Shown here piece by piece: positions 7,766 through 17,918 of a stretch of 26,353 nucleotides of DNA. Origin of the DNA: a virus; the IMG/VR virus record IMGVR_UViG_3300038566_000387, positions 1 through 26,353 of that record; one strand, 5' to 3'. Under the pieces are notes generated by a model. It saw nothing but the letters and a program-made list of their open reading frames with translations, made no database searches and had not been told where the DNA came from. The translations under genes were made by a program, and so were the position numbers. Every line of letters starts with the position of its first letter. Within the stretch, counting starts at the first letter, position 1.

Positions 7766-8191
7766 ATGATAAAACAAAAAAAATTTCTGGTCAACCCAAA
7801 GGGCCAAACAATCTCACAATCTTTGGGAATTAAAGAAGATAGGGTTGAAACTATCATCGACATTGCTAGGAAGGCGTATTTGAGCAATGATAATTTTGAT
7901 GACGCCATGACTTTTATTCATAAGGAAGCCAAAAATCAGGAAGAGTTTTTGTTTGCAGTTCACTGTCTTGGAATTCAAAAGGGAATTACTCTTGGTAAGA
8001 AGAAAGCTGAAGTTTCTTTGTCTGTCGGTATCGGTAATTCAAATGGCTCGTTCTGGGCCACCCTTGACGCTCTCGTTGTCTTTACTCTCCTTTTTAGTTT
8101 AATAGGAGTCATTATTTCTTTCCCCCGTAATTGGTGGTTGATACCGCTTGATTTATTAGTTTTGGTTCTATTTTTTTTAAGAAGAAAATAA
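7766..8191 (+). CDS. Membrane protein, 141 aa, upstream of groES
   Basis: 141 residues. The N-terminal ~95 residues are soluble, Lys-rich and helical. The C-terminus holds two probable membrane segments, about residues 97-116 and 122-138, separated by a short loop with FPRNWW, and ends with RRK. This topology places the N-terminal part in the cytoplasm. It is the first gene of the chaperonin operon, and groES begins 1 nt after its stop. No family is recognised; a tail-anchored host-interaction or accessory lysis protein are both possible. The 7766 ATG is the one positioned 8 nt from the -10 box. Confidence 0.65.
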   Translation: MIKQKKFLVNPKGQTISQSLGIKEDRVETIIDIARKAYLSNDNFDDAMTFIHKEAKNQEEFLFAVHCLGIQKGITLGKKKAEVSLSVGIGNSNGSFWATLDALVVFTLLFSLIGVIISFPRNWWLIPLDLLVLVLFFLRRK

Positions 8192-8192
8192 T

Positions 8193-10409
<2,217 letters not shown>

Positions 10410-10435
<26 letters not shown>

Positions 10436-10739
10436 CATAAAAAAAGGTGACATTCTCGAAAAGGCTGTCAAAGAAGTTTTATTGAAATACTATCCTTGGG
10501 TAGAAGGCCCTCCAGTTAAAACAAGATTCTGCCGCAGAGATTACTTTGGTTTATTTGATTTTATGGTGGCCAATAAAGAAGGTGAGATGATTGGGATTCA
10601 AGTTTCCTGTCGACCAATTTATGACAAAAACAGAGACTTTAAGGAAGGGTGGAAAAAATGGACAGGACCAAAAGTTTTTGTCGTTGACGCAAAAAAATTT
10701 GAAGAGGAACTTTCAAAGACTATTTCTCAACAGGGGTAA
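10410..10739 (+). CDS. PD-(D/E)XK / VRR-NUC-like nuclease candidate
   Basis: 109 residues. The core RRDYFGLFDFMV (Asp44, Asp50) followed by MIGIQVS (Gln64-Val-Ser66), then a helix with W and a strand KVFVVDA, follows the phage VRR-NUC-like group in which a D...QxS/T pattern replaces the usual D...ExK. Such proteins are related to Holliday-junction resolvases and repair nucleases. The start at 10410 lies within the preceding gene and has no obvious Shine-Dalgarno site. Its last 20 bp (10720-10739) overlap the holin-candidate gene in tail-to-tail fashion, closing the accessory block. The family match is by eye; catalytic activity is uncertain because the key Lys and Glu are not obvious. Confidence 0.6.
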
Positions 10740-11013
10740 GATAAGTTTTTTCACCAGCCCATTTTCTAAATAAATCGTAGGCGGCGTTGAGAATATAGAG
10801 GACCATTGTGGCTATCACTAAATTGCTGGGAACAAAATCCATTAAAGAAATTCCATCTTTGCCGACCTCTGATATTACATAGGCCAAATAAAACATTCCT
10901 AGGGGCGCTAAGAAGGTCTTCTGGTTCATCAACCATTTATGAAAATCCTCAGCGTTCAAAGAAAATCTTTTGCTGGTGGTAACAATTACTTTTTCTGTTT
11001 TTTGGTCGGTCAT
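10720..11013 (-). CDS. Two-TM holin candidate
   Basis: 97 residues with two likely membrane segments, about residues 33-50 (TFLAPLGMFYLAYVISEV) and 64-83 (NLVIATMVLYILNAAYDLF), and a short charged C-terminus. A class II-type holin has this size and topology. It follows the endolysin gene at a distance of 2 nt, and the start is preceded by a good Shine-Dalgarno GGAG 8 nt upstream, inside the amidase 3' end. Holins permeabilise the inner membrane to release endolysin. It is the last gene of the minus-strand late block and overlaps the convergent nuclease gene by 20 bp. Role inferred from size and context only. Confidence 0.65.
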   Translation of the reverse strand: MTDQKTEKVIVTTSKRFSLNAEDFHKWLMNQKTFLAPLGMFYLAYVISEVGKDGISLMDFVPSNLVIATMVLYILNAAYDLFRKWAGEKTYLTPVEK

Positions 11014-11015
11014 TT

Positions 11016-11810
11016 TTATTTCTCCTTTTTAATTTTAATTACTTTAATAATATACCCCTCAATTGAAAATTCATAGTCGGCCTTATTTTCTAACTTATAG
11101 GCGTCTATTTTTTGTTGGCACTCCCTGTCTTTATCTGCCAGGGCAGAGGCAAATTGAGATTTGGCCGTCTCTGCGTCCTTTTTCATTTGTTCTATTGTGG
11201 CTTTTAGACCTTCGACAGTCTCAGGATTTGATATAGTTGGGGGATTTTGAGGAACACCTATCTCATAATTTACGTTTAATGCCTTACAGATAGCTCGACA
11301 CAAAGCACTGGCAATCAGTTTTGTGTTGCCTAACAAAACTTTGTCGTGGGGGTCTTGGCATTGTCCCATCTCGATTAAAACACAAGGAGTTTTTGGAGTC
11401 AGGTATTTCCACATGTAGTAATACTTAGTGTTGGCATTGGAGCGATTTTTATAAACAATTTTAGTTTCCTTAAAATAAACATCATTGACAACAGCACAAA
11501 TTCTTTGACTCTCTTTGGTGACGTAGTCGGTAGATGGTTCAGGGAAATCAGCAAAACCACTTCCACTATCGCCAGGATAATCCATATCGCAGTGAAGAGC
11601 TATAAACAAATTAAAATCAACTTTGGTTACGGCTGAGTCATTGTAGGCGTTAGCGTCAGTGTGGACGACCTCAATTCCTCGTTCTCGGCACATTGATGCC
11701 AACATATCTCCAACGGCTTTGGTGACGATTTGTTCACCTGGAGCGCCTGCTCCTAATTTAAGAGAAGAGTATTGACTGTTTATATGGCCAGATTGTATAC
11801 AGATTTTCAT
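11016..11810 (-). CDS. Endolysin: N-acetylmuramoyl-L-alanine amidase (Amidase_3 type)
   Basis: 264 residues. The N-terminal domain (1-180) has the zinc-amidase pattern: SGH with His9, GAPGEQIV with Glu26, LFIALHCD with His73, and CVLIEMGQ with Glu147, the usual His-Glu-His ligands plus catalytic Glu. This enzyme cuts the amide bond between N-acetylmuramic acid and the peptide of peptidoglycan. The C-terminal part (about 200-264) is a charged helix with cell-wall or membrane-binding potential, ending in a Lys-rich tail (KKEK). No signal peptide, consistent with export through a holin. It lies between a membrane-anchored coiled-coil gene and the holin candidate, completing a lysis cassette. Confidence is high for the amidase fold. 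Confidence 0.85.
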   Translation of the reverse strand: MKICIQSGHINSQYSSLKLGAGAPGEQIVTKAVGDMLASMCRERGIEVVHTDANAYNDSAVTKVDFNLFIALHCDMDYPGDSGSGFADFPEPSTDYVTKESQRICAVVNDVYFKETKIVYKNRSNANTKYYYMWKYLTPKTPCVLIEMGQCQDPHDKVLLGNTKLIASALCRAICKALNVNYEIGVPQNPPTISNPETVEGLKATIEQMKKDAETAKSQFASALADKDRECQQKIDAYKLENKADYEFSIEGYIIKVIKIKKEK

Positions 11811-11813
11811 TTT

Positions 11814-12134
11814 TTATTTAATGTGTAACTCAATTAGTCTATCAAGTTTTCCGTCCATTTTTACTTGGGTGGTTTTAATATCATTTACACTTTTCTCGAA
11901 ACTTACCTGTTTTTCTTCAACCTTATAAAATCTTTCAATCAAAGGGTTAATGTTTTCATTTCGGTGTTCAATAGCTTCAATTCGTGAGTTCATATCATCT
12001 TGTCGCTTTTCCACGGGAATAAGACGAAAAGTAAGCCAGACATTGAGAGCGAGCAGAATTGAACTGAAAAAGGTGGTAGTCCAAACCAAAGGACTTGCCT
12101 TAATACTTTTAACAATAAAATTCTCTGTTGCCAT
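11814..12134 (-). CDS. Membrane-anchored coiled-coil protein of the lysis cassette
   Basis: 106 residues when started at the ATG 12132-12134, giving MATENFIVK. A TTG start at 12170 would add 12 residues but abuts the stop of the preceding gene; the 12134 ATG has a plausible -10 (CATAAT) 7 nt upstream, the pattern common in this phage, so I prefer it. One membrane segment lies near residues 18-38, and the rest is a charged coiled coil with heptad-like Ile/Leu/Val. This is the inverse arrangement of XhlA-type haemolysin/holin helpers (coil first, TM last). A spanin-like or holin-accessory role is possible from position beside the amidase, but it is not proven. Confidence 0.65.
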   Translation of the reverse strand: MATENFIVKSIKASPLVWTTTFFSSILLALNVWLTFRLIPVEKRQDDMNSRIEAIEHRNENINPLIERFYKVEEKQVSFEKSVNDIKTTQVKMDGKLDRLIELHIK

Positions 12135-12170
12135 CAATTTAATTATGGCTATTTTTTTTAATTTATGCAA

Positions 12171-13331
12171 CTAGCTAAGGGCTAAACCGCCACCCTGGAA
12201 AAATATGGGATTTCCACCACTAGATTTCGACTTTACCGTAGGGTCCAATGTAACATTTATGCTTGGGTTGGTGGAACCAGTATAAGATTTAGAATAGTCC
12301 ATGTGGATACGCCCAACTCCACCGTTTCCACCTGCACCGTTGTTGGAGTCTCCCGTTCCACCAGAGCCACCTGGAGCAACAATCAAGTTGGTTCCAAGGG
12401 TAGCTGTTTCACATTTTAACAAGACAGAACCACCTGCTCCACCACCGCAGGCTCCTCCTGCCCCAGCACTACTAGCGCCAGCACTTCCTCCAACATTTAT
12501 TGAGCCTGTAATAACTATATTTCTCGCAAAGATAAAGGTAATTCCACCACCTTCACCTGGGTTTTCTGTCGCCCCTGTGGTATACCAATAAGCGCCTTGT
12601 CCACCAGCGCCACCAAAATAAATTGTCGTTAAACTAGCTACACCAATAGTGCCACCACCAGCTCCGTAAACCCCTGGAGACTCATTTGAAACACCGTTTG
12701 TTCCCGCAGTTGCATGGCCACCACCACCGCCGCCAGGTTTAGCGTCACTCGCCCCATTTTCATTTCCTCCACCGCCAGAGATTCCATTGGCAGAAGTCTG
12801 CCTGGCCCACCCAGAATCAGTATCTTCTCCGCAATAACCAACCATATTGCCACCACCATCTTTGGGACCACCTCTATAACCTAATCCATTACAAGAAATC
12901 GTTCCACTTATTGTGGCTGTTTCACTGGCAAAATAGGCAGCAATTCCACCATAACTACCATTCCATGCTGGAGGTGATTGGGTTCCAGTGATAGAAAGAT
13001 TTTTACTCTGAGTAATAAGAATAACCTGAGCGCCAGCTCCATAGGTTCTCATTAAAGGATATTTAAGGGTCATTGACCCAGCTCCATTAGCAGATAAAAC
13101 TTTATTCACTTCCCAATTACCAGCTCCACTTCCATAAGTTTGGTGAATAATACACAAATAGCCGTCGCCAAAATTCCAATTCCATTGATTTGTACAGGTA
13201 TATTGACCAGCCGTGCCAGTAGTAGCAGAAGCGTTTACAAGCGTTGGATTAGTTTGGTCTCCAGCCTGGCCTGTTCCAAAGGCTTCGTTCCATTTATCTG
13301 TATCGTCTGAGCGAAATTGTCTTTGTGCCAT
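12171..13331 (-). CDS. Glycine-rich tail-fibre tip/adhesin protein
   Basis: 386 residues. From residue ~180 the sequence is dominated by Gly tracts (GGGGNENG, GGGGGGHATAG, GGAGG, GGSGGTGDSNN). Such runs form packed polyglycine-helix bundles in phage adhesins such as the T4/S16 gp38 type (family knowledge). The N-terminal ~150 residues are beta-rich and resemble a tail-attachment or head domain. It lies directly downstream of a fibre-like gene and upstream of the lysis genes, typical for a receptor-binding protein. A good -10 (TAAAAT, 13337-13342) ends 5 nt before the start, overlapping the preceding stop. Gly tracts in the reverse strand give spurious Pro-rich ORFs. Assignment to adhesin is inference from composition and position. 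Confidence 0.65.
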   Translation of the reverse strand: MAQRQFRSDDTDKWNEAFGTGQAGDQTNPTLVNASATTGTAGQYTCTNQWNWNFGDGYLCIIHQTYGSGAGNWEVNKVLSANGAGSMTLKYPLMRTYGAGAQVILITQSKNLSITGTQSPPAWNGSYGGIAAYFASETATISGTISCNGLGYRGGPKDGGGNMVGYCGEDTDSGWARQTSANGISGGGGNENGASDAKPGGGGGGHATAGTNGVSNESPGVYGAGGGTIGVASLTTIYFGGAGGQGAYWYTTGATENPGEGGGITFIFARNIVITGSINVGGSAGASSAGAGGACGGGAGGSVLLKCETATLGTNLIVAPGGSGGTGDSNNGAGGNGGVGRIHMDYSKSYTGSTNPSINVTLDPTVKSKSSGGNPIFFQGGGLALS

Positions 13332-13339
13332 AGTTCATT

Positions 13340-14602
13340 TTAATCAGAATAAGTTGCTTGTTTGAATCTAACCTGAACACCAATTAGTCTGGCGTCAGCG
13401 TCCAAATTATCATTAGCAACATCTCTTCTGAATTCCAAATGAGCCATTTTCCCGCCAGATGGAGTTCCTGCCAAAGTAACATCGCCAGACCACGCAGAAA
13501 TGTGAATATCGCCTGTAGCGATTAAAGCGTCGGAGACTCCAACAAAAGTACCGTTAGCCTGGTCTATTGCGTCATCATCACCGAAAGCTCTACCGCCAGC
13601 CTCTAATTCAAAAGTTTGCGCCGCAGTTCCAGCCGCAGCCGTCCAAATAAATCTAAATTGTATTACTCCACCGTCGTAAGAATCTGGCATTTGAAAATTA
13701 CAATAAGCCCTTTCTTGGGTTGTTTTATCAAAGTCGAGAACATCATAATCAATATCGTTTGTGCCTGCTTCTATTTTAGCCGAATCAGCACAACCAGAAG
13801 TGGTGGTTGGCTTTATAAAACCAGGAGAAAGAGTAATCGTTCTCCAAGGGTCAACACTATTTACTTGGATATTTCCGCCAGTAATTAAATTTATTTCTCC
13901 ATCTTTAATGAGTAACTGGTCAACAGTGACACCAGCGCCAGCTGTCTTTTCAGTAATGCTGTCGACTTTTAAGGTGTCATCAATAGTTACTCCACCACCA
14001 GAGGTTTTTTCAGTAATTGTATCAACCGCTAAAGCAGCCAAGGCCGTCATATCCCTTGGTTGAATTGCCAACTCAACAGAAGTAATTGTGGCTGGTAAAG
14101 AATCACCTGCCACAGTAACAACTGTGTGGCCTCCAGCAAGAACAGAACTTTGAACGATAACATCAGTGTTTCCGTTGATTCTTAAAATACGTCCAGCCTG
14201 ATAATAAGCAGTATGGTCAGCAGATTCAATTTGAAATTCAGTAGTAGAATTTTGGGTAAAAGTTTGAGATGGGTCTTCTGTTATATAGCCTGACTCCAAA
14301 GCAAGCACAATAGCGTCCCAATGCAATTGAGAGATTTTTTGTTTATAAGTAGAGTTGGCTTGATGTTCGGTGCCTGTTCCTCCATTGTAAACTCCACGCT
14401 CAATAGTAATAACATTTCCAGCAACCCCAGTTACTCTTATTGTTTCGGCATTGTCGGAATCTGGTTCAAGTTCAATATAGGTGGGAAGTTTATTTACGTC
14501 GGGTGGATTATTAACAGTAGCGCTAGTAGCAGCGGCAGAAAGGTAAGCAGAAAGGGTTCCGCTTAGCAATCTTTCAGCTTGTGGTAGACGTTTTAATGGC
14601 AT
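13340..14602 (-). CDS. Tail fibre / structural protein with repeated segment
   Basis: 420 residues. The N-terminal ~100 residues contain a beta-rich attachment-like module (RLPQAERLLSGTLSAYLS then an ETIRVTGVAGNVITIERG hairpin). Residues ~195-240 hold two near-copies of the unit ITEKTSGGGVTIDDTLKVDS / ITEKTAGAGVTVDQLLIKDG, a repeat pattern of phage fibre shafts. The last ~130 residues form a compact, Asp/Phe-rich domain typical of a receptor-binding or jelly-roll tip. It sits between the tail hub and the Gly-rich adhesin gene. The start ATG at 14600-14602 has a TATAAT (14615-14620) 12 nt upstream, overlapping the stop of the preceding gene. No enzymatic motif is seen. Fibre function is inferred. 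Confidence 0.7.
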   Translation of the reverse strand: MPLKRLPQAERLLSGTLSAYLSAAATSATVNNPPDVNKLPTYIELEPDSDNAETIRVTGVAGNVITIERGVYNGGTGTEHQANSTYKQKISQLHWDAIVLALESGYITEDPSQTFTQNSTTEFQIESADHTAYYQAGRILRINGNTDVIVQSSVLAGGHTVVTVAGDSLPATITSVELAIQPRDMTALAALAVDTITEKTSGGGVTIDDTLKVDSITEKTAGAGVTVDQLLIKDGEINLITGGNIQVNSVDPWRTITLSPGFIKPTTTSGCADSAKIEAGTNDIDYDVLDFDKTTQERAYCNFQMPDSYDGGVIQFRFIWTAAAGTAAQTFELEAGGRAFGDDDAIDQANGTFVGVSDALIATGDIHISAWSGDVTLAGTPSGGKMAHLEFRRDVANDNLDADARLIGVQVRFKQATYSD

Positions 14603-14615
14603 ATCTTTAATTTCA

Positions 14616-16532
14616 TTATATAACTAATTCGTCCCTTTCATAGTCTATATCTTCCACCTCAAACATACCACTCATTGTTTGGACGATACAATGATTGTAT
14701 TGGTTTCCAGTAATGTTAATTTGGTGGTAAATAGAATATGCCTCAAATTCCAATAATTTTTTAATTACTTGAATTGCGTCAGCAACAGTTTCAATAGTAA
14801 CCCCTTCATCAAACATAGGTTCATCAAACATGTATTCGCCAATTCCTCCGCCAATGGCAAAGTTCACTGAAGTGGTGTCAACGACTGAAGCACCATCTTT
14901 ATAAGTAATCAAATCCATTTTTCCCCTAGGATACTTGAATTTTAATCGAGAATGGAAAAAATACTTTAAGACAGTATCTTCACCACCGTCAACCCTCTTT
15001 ACACGCAAAGAACAAGGAATGCTGGTGCCATCATCGTCGTAAGTATCATCGACTAAAAGTTGAACAATTTTACCTGTGCCGTGTTCTACTCCAAAAAGTT
15101 TTTGTTGATTGGTCCCTTTGTCCCAAACTAAGAAAGCGTCGTAATTATAATTGCTCCACTTACCCAGGAACCCAATATAACGTCTATCGTAAGGATAAGC
15201 AACTTCTCCATCACAAAGAATGTATTTTTGGTCAAAGACTGAAGCAAACCAATACTCCAAATTACTTTTATCAAGAGCGTCAAGTTTAGGCTGAATTCTG
15301 TTGGAAATATCGGTAGTGCGGATAACATTTAGTTGTGAAGGCTCATAACCTAAAATACGGTATCTTCCATCAGAACCTAAGAACATAATATCTTTTTCAA
15401 ACCTTTGCACGGAATCAGGCGACTTGGTTCCATACTGAGGAATAACAGCTGAGAGAGCTGGTCCACCATCGGAGCCAAAAACAAATTTCCAAATTGAAGT
15501 TTCTTTGAAAATAAAAAGGAAATCTTCAAAACCAATCATAGCCGTGACTTCTTCACCATCACCTCTTCCTGGTTTTACCCAGCCACCATTGTCTGAAGGG
15601 GAGAAAGACTCCCAATTGGCGCCTGTGCCTCCATAAAAAACAGTATCAGGCTCGGCGTCGTTTCCAGCAACGAATAAAGTATTGGCGTATTTTCCCCAAA
15701 TATTTCCTTTAACACCGCCAGTGGTATTAAAAGTTGGAACCTCATAAATCAAAGATTGAACGTCAACCCCCTTATCATCAAAACTCATAGTCGCACCAGA
15801 GGCCGCCTGGTCGATGAAATTAAGCAAAGTCATTGTTCCACCCTTTACACCCCGATAAATGTTGTAGCCCTTAACATCGGCGTCGGTTTTTCTATTCCAA
15901 GTTAAAGTTAAATAATTGGAAGCGTCCAGGGTATTGGGTCCAGTTTCAATAATTGTATTGGAAATTTCAGTTTCTCCATTGTCGGTGACAGCAGTAACTC
16001 CGTATTCGTAATTTACTCCATTATCGGTGCCTGTCAGACTAACTGAATTTAAGGTGACGGCAGTAATGTGGTTCCATCTAACGACACTTGTGCCATTGGT
16101 TTTGGCCATATAATCTTCTTTGTTACCAAAATAAAACCAACCCCTAAGAAGAATTCCTCTCATTCTTGCGTTAGCGTCCCAAGTCTTTGTAGCGTCAATT
16201 TCAGAGATAACTCCGCCTGTGGTTATTTTATAAACGTGGCCAGAAATTTGAACGATTAAAACATTAGTATCAGTAATAGGGTCTTTATAAATTCCCCAAC
16301 CATTAAAGTCGGTAGCATTGGGAATAGTTGTAAATTCTTGACTGCCTCGACGTGGAAGACGGATAGAGGCGCGACCAATAATTTCTCCATTTATAAGTTC
16401 ATAAAATTCATCGTCTCTAATTTCGTTGTCTTCAGCAAAAGAATTTTCTCCTCTTGGCCAGCCGTCATACTTCCAAAACCGTGTCCTGGGAGCTGACCCC
16501 ATTCTCTGTGAATAACGACCTTGTCCTTGCAT
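14616..16532 (-). CDS. Large tail hub / stabilisation-type protein with FN3-like insert
   Basis: 638 residues. The N-terminal half contains repeated beta-blade-like units with W and G (DFNGWGIYKD, GWFYFGNKED, WGKYANTLFVAGN, LFIFKETSIWKFVFG), a pattern of the P22 gp10 / phage stabilisation type and other beta-propeller tail hubs in podoviruses. Residues ~170-260 (VNYEYGVTAVTDNGETE, then KGYNIYRG) form an FN3-like insertion. The C-terminal ~120 residues are a separate beta domain. It follows the adaptor gene and precedes the fibres, as expected for the protein that closes the tail and anchors fibres. The start has TATAAT 6 nt upstream, with no Shine-Dalgarno site. Exact family is not certain. 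Confidence 0.65.
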   Translation of the reverse strand: MQGQGRYSQRMGSAPRTRFWKYDGWPRGENSFAEDNEIRDDEFYELINGEIIGRASIRLPRRGSQEFTTIPNATDFNGWGIYKDPITDTNVLIVQISGHVYKITTGGVISEIDATKTWDANARMRGILLRGWFYFGNKEDYMAKTNGTSVVRWNHITAVTLNSVSLTGTDNGVNYEYGVTAVTDNGETEISNTIIETGPNTLDASNYLTLTWNRKTDADVKGYNIYRGVKGGTMTLLNFIDQAASGATMSFDDKGVDVQSLIYEVPTFNTTGGVKGNIWGKYANTLFVAGNDAEPDTVFYGGTGANWESFSPSDNGGWVKPGRGDGEEVTAMIGFEDFLFIFKETSIWKFVFGSDGGPALSAVIPQYGTKSPDSVQRFEKDIMFLGSDGRYRILGYEPSQLNVIRTTDISNRIQPKLDALDKSNLEYWFASVFDQKYILCDGEVAYPYDRRYIGFLGKWSNYNYDAFLVWDKGTNQQKLFGVEHGTGKIVQLLVDDTYDDDGTSIPCSLRVKRVDGGEDTVLKYFFHSRLKFKYPRGKMDLITYKDGASVVDTTSVNFAIGGGIGEYMFDEPMFDEGVTIETVADAIQVIKKLLEFEAYSIYHQINITGNQYNHCIVQTMSGMFEVEDIDYERDELVI

Positions 16533-16538
16533 ACCATC

Positions 16539-16544
16539 ATTATA
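16539..16544 (-). promoter_or_regulatory. -10 box of the tail hub gene (leaderless)
   Basis: Perfect TATAAT on the minus strand, exactly 6 nt before the ATG at 16532. No strong -35 was found at 17-18 nt. The spacing matches the other leaderless starts in this window. Confidence 0.5.
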
Positions 16545-16571
16545 CCCACTTTGCCAGACGATTAAAATGTG

Positions 16572-17237
16572 TTAGCAGTTTCCGTAGCTTCTTCTCACCC
16601 TGTTGTAACGGAAAATGTTTGAAACTACTCTCGGCCTATCCTTCATTTTTTTAGAAGCAGCCATTGGCCTGAGATTGTCAATTTCTTCCTTAAAATCAAT
16701 CAAGGCGTTACGAGAATCATACCTTTGTCTCTTCCCTTCGTGGACCAAATGTTTCATATAAAGAGCAATAGGGAGAATCATTTCGTCAGGAATATCAAAG
16801 GCAAGTGTTTCAGTGGAAGCGGTTACAGGGGTGTGGAAGGCGTAGTAAAGCACCTCAATGACCTCAGTGCCATCAATTTCCTTTCTAAAGCCAATCGTTT
16901 CATTATCAGGCTCTAAATAGCATTTTTGAGTGGCTGGTGAAGTGACATCGGCTTTTTCATCGTAATCAACGGAGTCAATTTTTTGTCCATTGACCCAAAC
17001 AGAAACAATCCCTTTTAACGGATTGTAGTCAGAAAATAGAGTAACAAGACTGTAAGTTTGAACACCAGCGGATAAAGTAAGTGTTCCTTTCTTTTTTTCA
17101 AAACCCCATTTCTTCATTGACAAAACTTTTCTCACAGACCGATTAAAATAACTGATTCTTTTCGTTCCGTTGTCAACGGTGGACTCATTGAGCATATTAC
17201 TGGTTTCAGTCAAAAACGCAGCTGGAGTGGTTATCAT
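16572..17237 (-). CDS. Head-tail adaptor/connector protein (SU10-type)
   Basis: 221 residues. The N-terminal helix-rich part (FLTETSNMLNES, then SYFNRSVRKVLSMKKWGFEKKKG) and the following beta section with TLTLSAGVQTYSL resemble the adaptor proteins of P22-like and SU10-like podoviruses; the late PDEMILPIALYMKHLVHEGK helix with a basic C-terminus also fits. These proteins form the ring between portal and tail hub. It is placed after the capsid genes and before the large tail hub gene, the usual position. Its own promoter (17244-17273) is leaderless, with 6 nt from TATAAT to ATG. The family match is by eye, with moderate confidence. Confidence 0.6.
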   Translation of the reverse strand: MITTPAAFLTETSNMLNESTVDNGTKRISYFNRSVRKVLSMKKWGFEKKKGTLTLSAGVQTYSLVTLFSDYNPLKGIVSVWVNGQKIDSVDYDEKADVTSPATQKCYLEPDNETIGFRKEIDGTEVIEVLYYAFHTPVTASTETLAFDIPDEMILPIALYMKHLVHEGKRQRYDSRNALIDFKEEIDNLRPMAASKKMKDRPRVVSNIFRYNRVRRSYGNC

Positions 17238-17243
17238 AACTCA

Positions 17244-17273
17244 ATTATAGCCCGATTTAGAGAAAGAAAGCAA
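17244..17273 (-). promoter_or_regulatory. Promoter of the adaptor gene (leaderless)
   Basis: Minus strand: TTGCTT (17268-17273), 18-nt spacer, TATAAT (17244-17249), then 6 nt to the ATG at 17237. Confidence 0.6.
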
Positions 17274-17660
17274 TTAAATCTTAGGAACCTCTTTGTCAGG
17301 GTGTTTTGCTTTAATGTGGGAGATTAAACCAATCTTCGATTGAGCATTAAAAGCGCAGTAAGGACAGGCTCGGAGAGTATCTTCAGAAGCCTGTTTTGCT
17401 TTTTGTTGAAGAGCTTTTCCTTCTGGGGTTGGAGTATTATCAGCTTCCTCTTCCTGGCCTGCAGCAATAAAATAATCAATTCCAAAATACTTAGTATTTT
17501 TTAATTTCTCAATAAGCTCTTTATCGTCAGTTTCAAACTGTCCGCCTTGAAAAACGACTTTAAGACCAGGTAATAAAAGTTTTTCTTGGTCTCTGGTTAA
17601 AACAAATCTCTTCGCTTGAAGAATAATTTTGTAGCTTTTTTTTCTCGATATGAATATCAT
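17274..17660 (-). CDS. Small C2H2-finger protein of the capsid block, 128 aa
   Basis: 128 residues. The N-terminal half (residues 1-65) is beta-rich and contains VVFQGGQFETDDKELIEKLK, a pattern met in small proteins encoded next to capsid genes of many phages. The linker is rich in Glu and Thr-Pro. At the end, Cys99-x2-Cys102, His115 and His120 (CPYCAFNAQSKIGLISHIKAKH as a run, given here by positions 99-120) form a C2H2-type zinc finger. It may be a head-completion or capsid accessory protein; no catalytic residues. A near-consensus promoter begins 6 nt upstream. Confidence 0.6.
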   Translation of the reverse strand: MIFISRKKSYKIILQAKRFVLTRDQEKLLLPGLKVVFQGGQFETDDKELIEKLKNTKYFGIDYFIAAGQEEEADNTPTPEGKALQQKAKQASEDTLRACPYCAFNAQSKIGLISHIKAKHPDKEVPKI

Positions 17661-17666
17661 AAGAAC

Positions 17667-17695
17667 ATGATAAACACAATTTAAGATTCTGTCAA
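17667..17695 (-). promoter_or_regulatory. Promoter of the C2H2-finger gene (leaderless)
   Basis: Minus strand: TTGACA (17690-17695), 17-nt spacer, TATCAT (17667-17672), then 6 nt to the ATG at 17660. The -35 lies in the 17-nt element shared with the scaffold promoter. Confidence 0.75.
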
Positions 17696-17706
17696 GTGGG
17701 TTTACA
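17690..17706 (-). repeat. 17-nt promoter element, copy 1
   Basis: TGTAAACCCACTTGACA on the minus strand; identical to 20562-20578. It carries the -35 box of the 128-aa gene and extends 11 nt upstream of it. Confidence 0.7.
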
Positions 17707-17708
17707 GT

Positions 17709-17915
17709 TTACTCTTCTTCGGCTTCTTTTTCTGGTTCAGCGACAGCTGCTATTAGTTCTGGCTCTGAAAGAGAATTTAGATATTTCCTAAAGGCTGGCA
17801 TGGCGCGGCCCATACCAGCTTCTTTAATGGATTCAACTTCAGAGGAACTTAGACTAGCTAGAAACTTTGCGTACAAAGATTCTAAACCAAATTTCTTTTT
17901 TCCTTTTGTAGCCAT
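17709..17915 (-). CDS. Small acidic-tailed protein downstream of the capsid gene
   Basis: 68 residues with a Lys-rich N-terminus (MATKGKKKFG), a central helix (SSSEVESIKEAGMG), and a Glu-rich C-terminus (EPEKEAEEE). It starts 3 nt after the capsid gene stop and is followed by the promoter of the next gene. No motif points to a function. Such small proteins beside the capsid gene may be head decoration or completion proteins, but this is only context. Confidence 0.6.
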   Translation of the reverse strand: MATKGKKKFGLESLYAKFLASLSSSEVESIKEAGMGRAMPAFRKYLNSLSEPELIAAVAEPEKEAEEE

Positions 17916-17918
17916 AGT

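Noticed and set aside
12135-12170. TTG start at 12170 for the lysis-cassette coiled-coil protein.
   Set aside because: The ATG at 12134 has a -10-like CATAAT 7 nt upstream, matching other starts, and the extra residues add only a Lys/Ile-rich stretch.
12301-12871. Pro-rich and Gly-rich open frames on both strands opposite the adhesin.
   Set aside because: They are products of the Gly codon tracts of the real gene and have no start signals.
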